A stretch of DNA of 50,715 nucleotides from Gammaproteobacteria bacterium (GCA_026710545.1 JAPOQU010000008.1:1-50715); one strand, 5' to 3'. Numbered from the stretch's first letter, positions 26,724-36,461 are shown. Notes: generated from the letters alone by a model not told the origin. A program made the numbers and translations.

Positions 26724-28031
26724 TCAACCCTTCGCCTTGCTGACATCGACCCCCATCCGCATCAACAGCCAGGCCCAGCAGAATACAACCAGGGCGAAAC
26801 CGGCAAACAGCACGAACGGTCCGACCGGGCGCCAGGCGTCGAACAGGTAGCCGCCCACAATGGAGGCGACCATGATGCCCAACGCGCCGCACATGTTGAA
26901 AAAGCTGACCACCGCGCCGCGCACGTCGGCGGGGGAACGCTGGGCGATCAGCACCGAGCTGGTAATGATGCAACCCACTTCGCCGAGGCCGATAAATATC
27001 GCGCAGGCTATCATCGCTGTTCCGAACGGGTCGCCGATGAAAAAAGTGCTGCCGTAACCCAGCGCCGAGCAGGCCATCGCCACCATCAAAGACCTGAATT
27101 GGTCAATCCTGTCGGTCAGGATACCGAACGCGGGCGCGCCGACCAGGGCCAGGGTATTGACGATTCCGAAGATGATGCCGGCCCGGGCGAAGGCGTCCGC
27201 GGTGCTCATGTCCAGCTCCAGGGCGCCGTGCTGCACCAGCCAGAGCGTCAGGAAGCCGCCGACGACCGTGAGGTTCCCGCGCGAGACAAACGCGGCGCCG
27301 TAGGAGAGCAGGATCACCGGATCGTTAGCCGCCCGCAAACCCTTGCGCACAATTTCAAGCAAGCGCTCCGAGCGGCTGTCCGAATCCGTGTTGGATTCCT
27401 TGAAGCCGACCAGGATGACGGCTACAAGCGCCAGGCAAACCCACGTTACCAGCATGTACACGTCGGCGGCGGCGGTCAACGCGTCGGCGCCCTGGTCCTG
27501 CAGTTTTTTCGGCAGTCGCAACAGGACAAAGACCGAAATCAGCGCGCCGAGACCATTGGCAAAGCCGTGAATGCCCATGGCCTTGCCGCGGCTGTCCGCG
27601 CGCGCGTATTCGGCAAGCAGGACCACGACAATGCAACTGTAGGCGGCAAAGCCGCAGGCAAACAGGATGCGGGCAAACGCAAGTTCCAGGTAGGTGTCCG
27701 AGCGCGGGAAAAAATAACAGGCCGCGGCGACCAGCGCAAATGCCGCCGCCAGCACCGGTTTGCGACCGATCCTGTCGGACAGCGGCCCCCAGAAACCGAC
27801 TGAAATAATGAGCGCCACCTCGCCGATAAAGCTGATTTGCCCGGTCACGCGGCCCTGTTCGGCTTCGGGTATCCTGAGAAATTCAGTCAGCAGGTAGGGC
27901 TGCATGCCCGGCACGAAGGTGGCCAGCATGATGCCGATGCAGCAGGCCAGGAAGTAGCCGGACATGTTCCAGCCGTTGACACCCGGCATCAGGTTGATGC
28001 CGATAAACCGCTTTGCTTCGGAGCTGCTCAT
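26724..28031 (-). CDS. MFS transporter
   Basis: A 435-aa major facilitator with about 12 membrane helices. GPLSDRIGRKPVL after helix 2 is the MFS loop 2-3 signature, and GILTDRIDQFRSLM is the equivalent in the second half. The N-terminus is soluble and begins MSSSEAKRFIGINLMPG. The stop codons of this gene and the convergent racemase-family gene are only 4 bp apart. It probably moves an organic acid or drug-like compound across the inner membrane; the substrate is not predictable. Confidence 0.9.
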   Translation of the reverse strand: MSSSEAKRFIGINLMPGVNGWNMSGYFLACCIGIMLATFVPGMQPYLLTEFLRIPEAEQGRVTGQISFIGEVALIISVGFWGPLSDRIGRKPVLAAAFALVAAACYFFPRSDTYLELAFARILFACGFAAYSCIVVVLLAEYARADSRGKAMGIHGFANGLGALISVFVLLRLPKKLQDQGADALTAAADVYMLVTWVCLALVAVILVGFKESNTDSDSRSERLLEIVRKGLRAANDPVILLSYGAAFVSRGNLTVVGGFLTLWLVQHGALELDMSTADAFARAGIIFGIVNTLALVGAPAFGILTDRIDQFRSLMVAMACSALGYGSTFFIGDPFGTAMIACAIFIGLGEVGCIITSSVLIAQRSPADVRGAVVSFFNMCGALGIMVASIVGGYLFDAWRPVGPFVLFAGFALVVFCWAWLLMRMGVDVSKAKG

Positions 28032-28107
28032 AGTACTGTCCCCTGTTAGTTTTGATTCCTCACACCGGGTCGATTAGAATGACAAAAAAAAGCAACCGGC
28101 ATTCAAC

Positions 28108-28809
28108 ATGAAAACGACGAACTTCCATTTTGCTTCGGTCTGTCTTGCGTTGTTGTCCGTACTGGCGCAGGCGGCGTACGGCGCCGACGCGGACTACTGC
28201 GCCAATGCCCAGCAGCGCATGGTAAACACCGAACTCGGTATCATCAATGAAATCCATGATGATTTCGATAATTTTGTGCAATCCAAACCCGCCGCCGACC
28301 CGCTGACCACCCAGCAGTACGTGACGCGGTTCCGCTTTCCGGATAAACAGGTCGAACTGGCAGGCAGTGTTTCCTGCAAATTCAAATCCGCCGCCCAGTT
28401 GAGTGACGTTCATGGCGCCGGCAAGGTGGGCGAACAGTTGACCTGCCGGGAATTGATGCAGGACCGCATCGATGCCTTGTTGTCGGAACTGGGCGCCGCC
28501 GCGCAGGTAAGCAGCCGGGACATTACCGTGCGCAAGGATAAAATGGCCAGGATGGGCCCCGGTTGGCTGAAGCCATGGCCGTACCCGTTCGCGTCCGCAA
28601 GCGCCGCCGGCAAGCTTGAGCTGCGCGCCAAGGGGATACATGCGCCCTACAAGACGATACTGCCGATACCGAAGGAATTCAAGGGCACCTATAGTTGCCA
28701 CCTGCCGCATGATGAATACCTGCGCGCCCTGCTGACCGGTCAACTCACTGCCACGGATAAACCGGTGTCAGCCGAGCAGGCGGACGCCGAGCGCGGCATT
28801 GACGAATAA
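28108..28809 (+). CDS. Exported hypothetical protein
   Basis: A 233-aa protein of unrecognised family. A signal peptide (KTTNFHFASVCLALLSVLAQAAYG) is followed by a mature domain with four Cys in two probable pairs (DYCANAQQ, SVSCKFKS, LTCRELM, YSCHLPH), consistent with a periplasmic disulfide-bonded fold. Residues around KPWPYPFASASAAGKLELRAKGIHAP look extended and beta-rich. Its 3' end overlaps the convergent membrane-protein gene by 42 bp. No function is proposed. Confidence 0.75.
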   Translation: MKTTNFHFASVCLALLSVLAQAAYGADADYCANAQQRMVNTELGIINEIHDDFDNFVQSKPAADPLTTQQYVTRFRFPDKQVELAGSVSCKFKSAAQLSDVHGAGKVGEQLTCRELMQDRIDALLSELGAAAQVSSRDITVRKDKMARMGPGWLKPWPYPFASASAAGKLELRAKGIHAPYKTILPIPKEFKGTYSCHLPHDEYLRALLTGQLTATDKPVSAEQADAERGIDE

Positions 28810-29430
28810 GCCGGCCCAGATACACCAGACGAACGGCCGGCAACGCATCAGGGAGGCGTGCATTGCCGCATCGGTTGCTGCGCTGCTGCCTTCCGTCATC
28901 ATGCGCGCAAACGCAGTGACGAAAGGACGCAAGCGCAGGCGAATGAAAATGCCGCAAGCGACCAGTGCGGCAAACACCAGCAGCTTCCAGGCGACCCAAT
29001 CGGCGGTCGCCCCCGAAGCGTCGAATAATTGCGTTGTCGAGTAGGCCACAAGAAGCGTTACCACGACAATCCTGAAGGCCAGGTCGAACTGCGCGACTGT
29101 CCGGGCCGCAGGCTTGCCTTCATTCAAGTGCAGGTACAACACGTTGCCGAACCACCACAGGCTCAGCGCCCAGGCCGCGCCCACGCCCCAGCCCGGCAGG
29201 GCAATGGCGTCCAACAGGTCGGCCAGGTGCACGCCCAGCGCAAAAATGAGCGGCATCGCCAGCTTCGGCCCCATGTCGCAGGCCAGCATGATCTTCAGGG
29301 CCGTGCGCCGGGCCTCGGGAGACAGAGCACGGTTGATCACCTGGTTGCTGGCGAAATAGGTGCCCAGGTCGCCACCCAGCCAGTAAACGGTGGCGATGAT
29401 ATGCGCGTATTTGAGCAGCAGGAATTCCAT
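28768..29430 (-). CDS. Multi-pass membrane protein, CopD/DUF2269-like
   Basis: A 220-aa inner-membrane protein with about five or six helices (LLKYAHIIATVYWLGGDLGTY, LAMPLIFALGVHLADLL, WALSLWWFGNVLYL, and others). Conserved His11 and the HxxxxxxWxGG pattern resemble CopD/DUF2269-type proteins that may bind haem or copper. The ATG at 29430 is preferred to an in-frame TTG two codons earlier. The last 42 bp overlap the convergent exported protein. Role unknown. Confidence 0.7.
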   Translation of the reverse strand: MEFLLLKYAHIIATVYWLGGDLGTYFASNQVINRALSPEARRTALKIMLACDMGPKLAMPLIFALGVHLADLLDAIALPGWGVGAAWALSLWWFGNVLYLHLNEGKPAARTVAQFDLAFRIVVVTLLVAYSTTQLFDASGATADWVAWKLLVFAALVACGIFIRLRLRPFVTAFARMMTEGSSAATDAAMHASLMRCRPFVWCIWAGLFVNAALGVRLLG

Positions 29431-29476
29431 AGTCAAGAAAGCTCTGAACAGGGCATGATACCGGTTATGAACCTCC

Positions 29477-29499
29477 GGGGACAGGTTTTACCTGTTCCC
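29477..29499. repeat. Degenerate REP-like palindrome, family C
   Basis: GGGGACAGG, a short spacer, and CCTGTTCCC form an imperfect hairpin just downstream of the FAD monooxygenase stop. It could act as its terminator hairpin. Confidence 0.7.
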
Positions 29500-29503
29500 T
29501 GTT

Positions 29504-30724
29504 TCACTTTTCCAGGGAGTCCCGCAAGCAATAAAACATGGCGCGCTCCATGATGAACTCTTTGGCCCGTTGCGGGTCCGCGGCCGTTGCCATGAGCATT
29601 TGCTGGCGCTTCTGTTGCGCATCCGGGTCTTTCGCCTCCATCAGCTTCTTGTTGTCGATGGTGTGCCTCTGGACGAAATCAACCGCGATGAGGCGGCGCC
29701 GGCGGTCGTATTGCTCAAACAGGGGAACGTGGTCCTGCCGTTGTTCGATGCTGCGCGCCAGCTTGTCCGCCAGGTTGAACGCGTCGTGCAGGCCGCCGTT
29801 CATGCCCATGCCGCCCAGGGGATTGTTGATATGGGCCGCGTCCCCGGCCAGTACCACGCGGTTCCTGAAATAGGTTTCCGCCACGCGCTGGTGCACCCGG
29901 TACAGGCTGCGGCGCCGGACCCGGTAATTTTCATTTCTCCCGTAGAGGTGTTGCAGGCGTTCCTGTATATGCGCATCGCCGAGCAGTTTGTCATCACTGT
30001 CCTCCGCTGAGGTCGGGAACAGCACGCGCCATATTTTGTCCGTGCGCAGGATGACGCACCATTCTTCGGGGTCCGAGATATAGTTGACCCAGGACAGGTT
30101 GTCGAACACCTCCTCAAACGGAAAATCGGTACTCACGACCAGGAACTTTTCGGCGTAGGTAAAACCGCCATAATGTATCCTGGCGGATTTTCGCACCTGG
30201 CTGCCGGCCCCGTCACAGCCGGCCAGGAAGCGGGTCCTGACGGTTTCCCGACCCTCGGGCGCTTCAATATGTACGCGCACGCCTTCATCATCCTGGTCAA
30301 ACCCGCTTACCCTTGCATTAAACCGGTAATCCACGCAGGAATAATGCGCCAGCCTGGCGGCGATAATGCGGGTCAGTTCGTACTGCTCCAACTGCAGCCG
30401 GTACGGGTAAGGGGTTTCGTCCGCGATCAGCCGCATTTGAAATTCGGCCACTTCACCGGTGACGCGGTCGCGGTACTGGTAGCGGTCAACTTTCAAACCC
30501 CGGGCCAGCATCTCCTCGAGCACGCTGTCGCCCAGGCCGGCGATCATTTCCAGCGAGGTCGGGTGAAACGTGGAGGCGCGCAGGTCAACAGGCGGTGCGG
30601 GAGCCTGTTCCAGCAGGGTCAGCGCGATATTGCGCCGCGCCAGCGACAGGGCGAGAACCGACCCGACCGGTCCGGCGCCGGCGATGATCACCTCGGGTTC
30701 GCGTTCAGGATCTTTCAGGTTCAT
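29504..30724 (-). CDS. FAD-dependent aromatic-type monooxygenase (PHBH/MhpA fold)
   Basis: A 406-aa group A flavin monooxygenase. GAGPVGSVLALSLARR is the ADP-binding Rossmann motif, FLAGCDGAGSQVRK the DG motif, and LAGDAAHINNPLGGMGMNGG the GD motif binding the FAD ribityl chain. The class uses NAD(P)H and O2 to hydroxylate phenolic or other electron-rich rings. It is transcribed divergently from the TonB receptor at 30858; the 133-bp gap carries the 19-bp operator-like site, so the two are probably co-regulated. In this locus it may hydroxylate a pyrrolic or ring-opened intermediate (inference). Confidence 0.92.
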   Translation of the reverse strand: MNLKDPEREPEVIIAGAGPVGSVLALSLARRNIALTLLEQAPAPPVDLRASTFHPTSLEMIAGLGDSVLEEMLARGLKVDRYQYRDRVTGEVAEFQMRLIADETPYPYRLQLEQYELTRIIAARLAHYSCVDYRFNARVSGFDQDDEGVRVHIEAPEGRETVRTRFLAGCDGAGSQVRKSARIHYGGFTYAEKFLVVSTDFPFEEVFDNLSWVNYISDPEEWCVILRTDKIWRVLFPTSAEDSDDKLLGDAHIQERLQHLYGRNENYRVRRRSLYRVHQRVAETYFRNRVVLAGDAAHINNPLGGMGMNGGLHDAFNLADKLARSIEQRQDHVPLFEQYDRRRRLIAVDFVQRHTIDNKKLMEAKDPDAQQKRQQMLMATAADPQRAKEFIMERAMFYCLRDSLEK

Positions 30725-30812
30725 TGTCGTTTACGCTGCGCGCTTCCCGCGCGGTGAAGCGGGGCTCGGCAGTTCCCGCTGAATTCCGTTGACACTTGCT
30801 CCAGCTTGATCT

Positions 30813-30831
30813 AATGTTATAACATTATAAC
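30813..30831 (+). promoter_or_regulatory. Operator-like site 1 (AATGTTATAACATTATAAC)
   Basis: The 19-bp sequence contains a 14-bp perfect palindrome (AATGTTATAACATT) overlapping a second, GTTATAA-CA-TTATAAC. It ends 26 nt before the TonB receptor ATG. An identical 19-mer in the same orientation relative to its gene lies 28 nt before the Rieske oxygenase start. A TTGACA at 30789 could be a -35 element, placing a repressor site over the -10 region. The cognate regulator is not in the window. Confidence 0.75.
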
Positions 30832-30857
30832 CTAGCTTACCGCGCGGGGGAACAGTC

Positions 30858-33539
30858 ATGTCGAAAGCATTCTATCCGGGTTGTGTACGAGGCCTTGTCG
30901 GGTTTTTCAGCGGCCTGGCGATGATGACGGGCGTGCCCGGGGCGGCGCCGGCCCAGGAGGAGGCGCTGGTCGTGGAAGAGATCATCGTTACCGCGCGCAA
31001 GCGGGAAGAATCATTACAGAGCATCCCGCTGTCGGTCACGCCTTTCTCCGCCGAACAGGTAGAGCGGCGCGGCTTCTTCGGCCTGGAGGATATTGCCCAG
31101 GCGACCGCGGGCCTGACCTACGAAGGGTTTATCTCATCCAGCAACAGCGCCAACGTCGTAATACGCGGCCTGGCGCAGACCTTTGCCACGTCGCGCATCC
31201 AGAACGTCTCCTTCTTCCTGGACGGCGTGTACCTGCAACGCCAGAGTATGCTCAACCTCAGCATGATCGACGTGGAACGGATCGAAGTCGTGAAAGGCCC
31301 GCAAAATGCGCTGTATGGCCGCAATGCTTTCGCCGGCGCCCTCAACTATGTCACCAAGGAAGCGGGCGATGAGCCGGAGGCTTCCTTAAAGGGCACGGCA
31401 GGCACCGACGAACGCTACGACGTCCAACTTTCCGTCAGCGGACCCATCATGCCCAACAAAATGCTGCGGGGTAAATTTACCTACGGGTATACCGAGTACG
31501 ACGGCCACACCGGGAACAACCATCCGTTTGCCGGCGCCAACCCGCCCGGGCCGAACAGCCGGGGAAACCTGGGGGGCTGGGAGGACGAAGTGTTCAGCGC
31601 CGGGCTGACTTTCCAACCGACGGAGGATTTATCCCTGGAAGGGAGTTTTTACAAGGCCGACCTGGTTCGTGAAACCCAGCCGGGCTACGGGATTTCCGGG
31701 CTGGGCGCGCAGCGCTTCGGACTCCGCAGCGGCAACGACCTGAACTGTAACCCGGCGCTCCGACTGGATATTTCCGGCCAGTTTCCCGTCAGTGGAAACA
31801 CGGTTTACTGCGGCGAGTTGCCGAAATACGCGTCCGACCTGCCGGACCAGCAGACGACGGTGTTCGGCCCGCGCGGGCCGATGACCGTGACTGTGCCGGC
31901 GCGTAGCAGCGAAGGCATCGTCATCGACCCGCGCAGCATAGGCATGGTGGCGGACACCGAGGTCGCGACGTTCAGGCTGAACTGGGATATCAATGACGCA
32001 CTGTCACTGGACTACCAGTATGGCTATACCGACCACAAGTCCAGCTCCACCGGCGGCGCCGGCGCGGACGACCCGCTCGTGGGCTGGAGCTTCCTGACCA
32101 ACCTGAACACGTTTGCAGGTTCCTCCTACATCAGCTTTCGCGAGCTGCCCAGGTCCACGCTGGAGGCCGATTCGCACGAGTTGCGCCTGAGCTGGAGCGT
32201 TAACGACAACATCAACGCACGCTTGGGCCTGTACTACTCGGAGGTGGAAGACACCGAAGACTCCATCCCGTATTTTCTGCCCCTGTGCAACGAGGCCAAT
32301 CCCGGCGGTTGCGAACTGCCGGTCAGCCGCAGCGCCCCCTCGCCTTTCGTTACCGAAGCAATGGCGGTAGCCGGCGTGACCTACCTGCAGGGCGCCGTGC
32401 AACACGGCGCCTCAAACGAACTCAACGAGTATGAGGACGAGATTATTGCCGTGTTCGGCGATATCCAGTACCAGCTTAACGATCAATGGGGGGTTGCGTT
32501 TGAGTGGCGTTACACGGAAGAAAAGAAGAGAGTACACCGGATCGTGGATTCGCAAGGGCTGCGCAACGGCGAAGTCGTGGTGTACCAGGCCCCGGCGCAC
32601 CCGGTGTATAACCCCCTGCCGCCGTTCCTGCCCCCGCTCCCCTGGGTGTTCACCGGCATGATTGATGTTCCCGAAGACAGCGAAAAGTTCAGCTATTTCA
32701 CGCCGCGCGGGACCCTGGAATGGACTCCCGGCGACAACCACCTGGTCTACGCGTCTGCGGCAATAGGCGTAAAAGCCGGCGGCTTCAACAACGCCCTGGA
32801 CCCCAGCCAGCAAACGTTCGAGGAGGAGGAAAACCTGACGCTTGAACTGGGCAGCAAGAACGTCCTGCTGGATGGAAAACTTGTCCTGAACGGCGCGCTT
32901 TACTATATAGAATGGGACGGCATCCAGGGCAACGAGGCGCCTCTTATCGCCAGCCTGACGGCCACAGACCCGATTGCCAACGTCGGCGACGCCACCAGCA
33001 TCGGCGTTGAGCTGGGCCTGAACTGGCAGTTGACGGACCGGTTCTCCATCGACCTGGCCGCAAGCTACAACGATCCCGAGTATGACAATACGATTTACAG
33101 CGCCGCCGTTAACGCCGCCCTGACCGCGGACCCGGACGATGTCTCCGGCAACACCTTGTGTGATGACGCCGTCTGTCCGGCGGATGGCAACGTCGATGGA
33201 AATACGCTGGCGCGGACGTCCAAAACGCAGCTCTCGGCCGGGTTGAATTACCGCCACTTCTTCACCAACGGCTGGCAGGCGTACGCCCGTATGGACGGCA
33301 ACTACCAGTCCAAACAATACGTGACGCCCATCAACCAGGCCTACGTGCCGGAGCGCTTCATAGCAAACCTGTCGCTCAGCCTGGCCAGCCCCAAACATTG
33401 GGAGTTCAATATCTGGGGCAAGAATATTTTTGCTGAAGACTATGTCTCCAGCGCTTTCCACATCAGCGTGTTCGACCGCTACCTGGCAGCCAAAGGCGCG
33501 CGCGACGCCTGGGGCTTCAGCGTCAAGTACAGCCTCTAG
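30858..33539 (+). CDS. TonB-dependent receptor of the tetrapyrrole-type catabolic locus
   Basis: An 893-aa outer-membrane receptor. A signal peptide (ending GAAPAQ) precedes the TonB box EEIIVTARKREE; the plug has VVIRGLAQTF and VKGPQNALYGRNAFAGALNYVTKEA, and the C-terminus is the barrel-type AWGFSVKYSL. It belongs to the class with an EExIVTARKR box common in oligotrophic proteobacteria taking up organic molecules. GGGGGAA precedes the ATG. A 19-bp operator-like site just upstream is shared with the Rieske operon, linking uptake with degradation. It converges on the ALDH gene, separated by a REPIN-like element. Confidence 0.93.
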   Translation: MSKAFYPGCVRGLVGFFSGLAMMTGVPGAAPAQEEALVVEEIIVTARKREESLQSIPLSVTPFSAEQVERRGFFGLEDIAQATAGLTYEGFISSSNSANVVIRGLAQTFATSRIQNVSFFLDGVYLQRQSMLNLSMIDVERIEVVKGPQNALYGRNAFAGALNYVTKEAGDEPEASLKGTAGTDERYDVQLSVSGPIMPNKMLRGKFTYGYTEYDGHTGNNHPFAGANPPGPNSRGNLGGWEDEVFSAGLTFQPTEDLSLEGSFYKADLVRETQPGYGISGLGAQRFGLRSGNDLNCNPALRLDISGQFPVSGNTVYCGELPKYASDLPDQQTTVFGPRGPMTVTVPARSSEGIVIDPRSIGMVADTEVATFRLNWDINDALSLDYQYGYTDHKSSSTGGAGADDPLVGWSFLTNLNTFAGSSYISFRELPRSTLEADSHELRLSWSVNDNINARLGLYYSEVEDTEDSIPYFLPLCNEANPGGCELPVSRSAPSPFVTEAMAVAGVTYLQGAVQHGASNELNEYEDEIIAVFGDIQYQLNDQWGVAFEWRYTEEKKRVHRIVDSQGLRNGEVVVYQAPAHPVYNPLPPFLPPLPWVFTGMIDVPEDSEKFSYFTPRGTLEWTPGDNHLVYASAAIGVKAGGFNNALDPSQQTFEEEENLTLELGSKNVLLDGKLVLNGALYYIEWDGIQGNEAPLIASLTATDPIANVGDATSIGVELGLNWQLTDRFSIDLAASYNDPEYDNTIYSAAVNAALTADPDDVSGNTLCDDAVCPADGNVDGNTLARTSKTQLSAGLNYRHFFTNGWQAYARMDGNYQSKQYVTPINQAYVPERFIANLSLSLASPKHWEFNIWGKNIFAEDYVSSAFHISVFDRYLAAKGARDAWGFSVKYSL

Positions 33540-33564
33540 CCCGCAGCTACTCCCGCTAAATTCC

Positions 33565-33626
33565 GGGGTCAGAGTAAAATCGCCGATGACGTTGGCAACA
33601 GCAGAACCGGTGGTGATTTTACTTGG
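33565..33626. repeat. REPIN-like element, family A
   Basis: GGGGTCAGAGTAAAATCGCC, a spacer, and GGTGATTTTACTTGG. The right arm is truncated. The spacer matches the inverted copy at 25693-25763. It lies between the convergent TonB receptor and ALDH genes. Confidence 0.83.
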
Positions 33627-33635
33627 AAATGCGGG

Positions 33636-35051
33636 TTAATCCGCGACCCCGGTTACCCGCGTTCCCCGGAAGAACTCGAAGGTTTCCCGCGTGCCTTCAT
33701 CGCCCAGACCGCTCAACCCCCAAGCCGGCCTTGGCGCTTCGGGACTCAGGTTCAGCAGGGTGACCGCATTGATTTTGGTCACGCCGGCGCGGACCCTGCG
33801 CGCCACCTGCCAGCAGTGGTCCTCGTCGCCAAACACATAAGCGGCCAGACCGTAGGGCGTCTGGTTGGCAAGGCGCACGGCCTGTTCGTCATCGTCAAAG
33901 CTGTGCAGGCAGGCGACCGGGCCGAAGATTTCTTCGACAGTGTCTTCGGGTCGCAACCCGGTAATGATGGTCGGCGGGTAAAACCAGCCGCCCAGCGCCG
34001 GCAGGGGGGTGCATTGGTGGATGACGCCGCCTTTGTCGCGTAGCGCCGCCACCTGCCGTTCGATAAGTTGTCTGTGCCGCCGGTGCGCCAGCGGACCCAT
34101 GTCGCTGTCCGGGTCCATGGCATGTCCCAGCGTCAGCCCGGCCAGTTTCTGCCTGATGCGTTCCGGTAATTCCGCCTCCAGGCTTTTATGGACCAGCAAA
34201 CGCCCCAGGGCGCGGCACCACTGCCCGTTCAACGTGGTCATGGCCGTGACAACGCCGGCGGCGGCTTTTTCGACTTGCGCGTCTTCGAGCGCCAGCAACG
34301 GGTTGTTGCCGCCCAGTTCAAGTTGCGCGGGCCTGACCTGTTCCGCGCAAGCGCGCGCCACGGCCCTGCCGCCGGCCAGCCCGCCGGTAAAGGACACCGC
34401 CGCCACCCGCGGGTCAGCGACCAGTTCCACGCCGGTAGCGGCAGTTCCATGCAGCAGTTGGCAGGCGTCATCAGGCAGGCCCGCTTCCTGCAGCGCCTCC
34501 ACTATCACCTGTACCGAGTGCGGCGCCCACTCCGACGGCTTCACCAGCGCCGGGCATCCCGCCGCCAACGCGGAGGCCAGCTTATGCGCCATGATGCCCG
34601 CCGGGGCGTTCCACGGCCCGATGATGGCGGCAGGCCCCAGCGCCGTGCGTTCGATCAGCAGTTTTCCGTTGACACCGGCTCCCTCATCATCCTGCAACAA
34701 TCCCGCTGCCCCTCGAAACGCGGCGCCGCATATCCGCGCCAGACGGCTTGTCAGCGAAATGATCACTCCGGTGAACAGGCTGTCCAGTTCGGCTATGTGT
34801 TCAGCCCTGGCTTCCAGACTATCCGCCGCCCTGAGCAGACGAGCGGCGCGCTCCGCCGGCGACAGGGAACACCACCCGCGCGAGGCATTATACGACTCCG
34901 CCGCGAACGCGAGCGCCCGCTCCAGTTGTTCGGCATCGCTTTCAACCTGGCGCCCGATGACTTCCCCGGTACTCGCATTACACAGCGAGACATCCAGCTG
35001 CCGGGGAACGGTCTCCCACTGGCCGGCGATGTAGTTTTGCAGCTGTATCAT
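33636..35051 (-). CDS. Aldehyde dehydrogenase family protein
   Basis: A 471-aa NAD(P)-dependent aldehyde dehydrogenase. The NAD-binding IIGPWNAP region, the VSFTGGLAGGRAVA turn, the general base in LELGGNNPLLAL and the catalytic Cys in NGQWCRALGRLLVH are in order, and the C-terminal PYGLAAYVFGDE is typical. It is the distal gene of the minus-strand run beginning with the Rieske oxygenase, but separated from the upstream gene by 126 bp with a REPIN-like hairpin that may reduce read-through. It would oxidise an aldehyde released from the pigment or a side chain. Confidence 0.92.
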   Translation of the reverse strand: MIQLQNYIAGQWETVPRQLDVSLCNASTGEVIGRQVESDAEQLERALAFAAESYNASRGWCSLSPAERAARLLRAADSLEARAEHIAELDSLFTGVIISLTSRLARICGAAFRGAAGLLQDDEGAGVNGKLLIERTALGPAAIIGPWNAPAGIMAHKLASALAAGCPALVKPSEWAPHSVQVIVEALQEAGLPDDACQLLHGTAATGVELVADPRVAAVSFTGGLAGGRAVARACAEQVRPAQLELGGNNPLLALEDAQVEKAAAGVVTAMTTLNGQWCRALGRLLVHKSLEAELPERIRQKLAGLTLGHAMDPDSDMGPLAHRRHRQLIERQVAALRDKGGVIHQCTPLPALGGWFYPPTIITGLRPEDTVEEIFGPVACLHSFDDDEQAVRLANQTPYGLAAYVFGDEDHCWQVARRVRAGVTKINAVTLLNLSPEAPRPAWGLSGLGDEGTRETFEFFRGTRVTGVAD

Positions 35052-35083
35052 CAGCGGTTCCGGCTAACCTCACTTATAAGGGT

Positions 35084-35150
35084 GGGGTCAGAGTAAAATC
35101 TTGAAGGACATTGCCGATAGCACGATCGGTGGTGATTTTACTCTGACCCC
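35084..35150. repeat. REPIN-like element, family A
   Basis: Arms GGGGTCAGAGTAAAATC and GATTTTACTCTGACCCC with a spacer containing gccgatagcacgatcggtgg, related to the element at 11042-11108. It sits between the acyl-CoA-dehydrogenase-like and ALDH genes. Confidence 0.86.
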
Positions 35151-35177
35151 GGAATTTAGCGGGAACAGACGAAGCCA

Positions 35178-36446
35178 TCAGCCCTTGACCGTGCCGAAAC
35201 TCTGCTGCTCTTCTCCTTCAATCAGCATCTGCGCCGTCTGCAAGCGCCCGCGTTCCGCCGGAAACGCCTGCACCAGCCCCATGGCCAGGTCTCGAAGCGC
35301 GCGCGAATGCGGGGTGCCGAACAGCGTGCCCGAGGTGCCGGCGCATTTCAGCGCCGCCTGGGATACTTTGAAGGAATATTCGGCCACCTGCCCCTTGCAG
35401 GTGCGCCAGAATTGAATCACCTCGTCCTTTTCTACGTCAGTACCGCTTTCTATCCTGATCTGCCGTTGCGCCCACAAGGTGGCCGTCATCAAATCTGCGT
35501 ACATCTGGCCGACCAGTTGCTGCTGGAACGGCCCGGTGCCGATCGGCCTGCCGCTGTCGGCAAATTTTTTCTCGCGCAGGTGTTTGATCGTGGCATGGTA
35601 AACCGCATGCGCCGCGCCCAGGTAAATCACCGAGGCGGCAACCTGGTTGCCGACAAAACCGGAACGGCTCATCCGGCAGCTGCGGGCAAACGCGCCGGGG
35701 ATGGCCAGGGCATTGTCGTCCGCCACAAACACGTCTTCCAGGACCAGGCCCTCGGTGGCGGTGCCGCGCATCCCCAGGGCGTCCCATTCCATGCGCCCGC
35801 GCACCCCCGGCGCGTCGCGCTCGACGAAGAAGGTGCACAGGCTGCCGGCGTCATCAATGCCTTCAAGGGAAGCCGTCACCAGGTATCGATCCGCCACGCC
35901 GGTGGCGCAGCCAAACGATTTCACCCCGTTCAGCAACCAGCCGCCGTCAACCTGTTTCGCCTGCGTGGTAATGGTGATCGCGGAGTGTTCGGACTTGACC
36001 GATTCGCTGGCGTAGTTCGCCAGCCACTTGCCGTCACGACCCATCGTGTTCAGCACTTTCCCGGCAAAGGCCTTCACCTTCGGCGCCTCGTCATCGCTGA
36101 ACATGCCTTCCTCCAGGGCGGACAATGCCAGGTTGCCGCGCGAGGCGGACGTGTTATGGAAGAAATACGCCAGACCGGTTGACGGGCATACCGTGCCCAG
36201 CGCAAAAGAAACCGCGCTCCAGTCCCGCAACCCCCCGCCCAGGCCGCCATAGGCTTCGGGCGCCATCAGCCCGAGTAACCCCGCCTCACTGAGCAGGGGG
36301 ATATTGGCCAGCGGAAACTCGCCGTCCCGGTCGGCAGCGGCGGCATTGGCGGCGATGCCCGGCAGGATATCCTCACAGCGCTGCGCGATCTCGCGCTCGC
36401 GCTCGTTCATATCGTCTATAAGATGTTCCGCGACAAGTATGCTCAC
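35178..36446 (-). CDS. Acyl-CoA dehydrogenase-like flavoprotein
   Basis: A 422-aa protein of the acyl-CoA dehydrogenase / group D flavin monooxygenase fold. It has an N-terminal helical domain (LSEAGLLGLMAPEAYGGLGG), a middle beta domain (GGWLLNGVKSFGCATGVADRYLV) and a C-terminal helical domain ending LIEGEEQQSFGTVKG. A catalytic Glu of the classical dehydrogenases was not identified, so it may be a DszC/HpaB-like oxygenase rather than a true dehydrogenase. GTG start after GGGGAGAA. It follows the bilin-reductase-like gene by 15 bp in an evident operon. Confidence 0.87.
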   Translation of the reverse strand: MSILVAEHLIDDMNEREREIAQRCEDILPGIAANAAAADRDGEFPLANIPLLSEAGLLGLMAPEAYGGLGGGLRDWSAVSFALGTVCPSTGLAYFFHNTSASRGNLALSALEEGMFSDDEAPKVKAFAGKVLNTMGRDGKWLANYASESVKSEHSAITITTQAKQVDGGWLLNGVKSFGCATGVADRYLVTASLEGIDDAGSLCTFFVERDAPGVRGRMEWDALGMRGTATEGLVLEDVFVADDNALAIPGAFARSCRMSRSGFVGNQVAASVIYLGAAHAVYHATIKHLREKKFADSGRPIGTGPFQQQLVGQMYADLMTATLWAQRQIRIESGTDVEKDEVIQFWRTCKGQVAEYSFKVSQAALKCAGTSGTLFGTPHSRALRDLAMGLVQAFPAERGRLQTAQMLIEGEEQQSFGTVKG

Positions 36447-36461
36447 TTCGATTCTCCCCGG

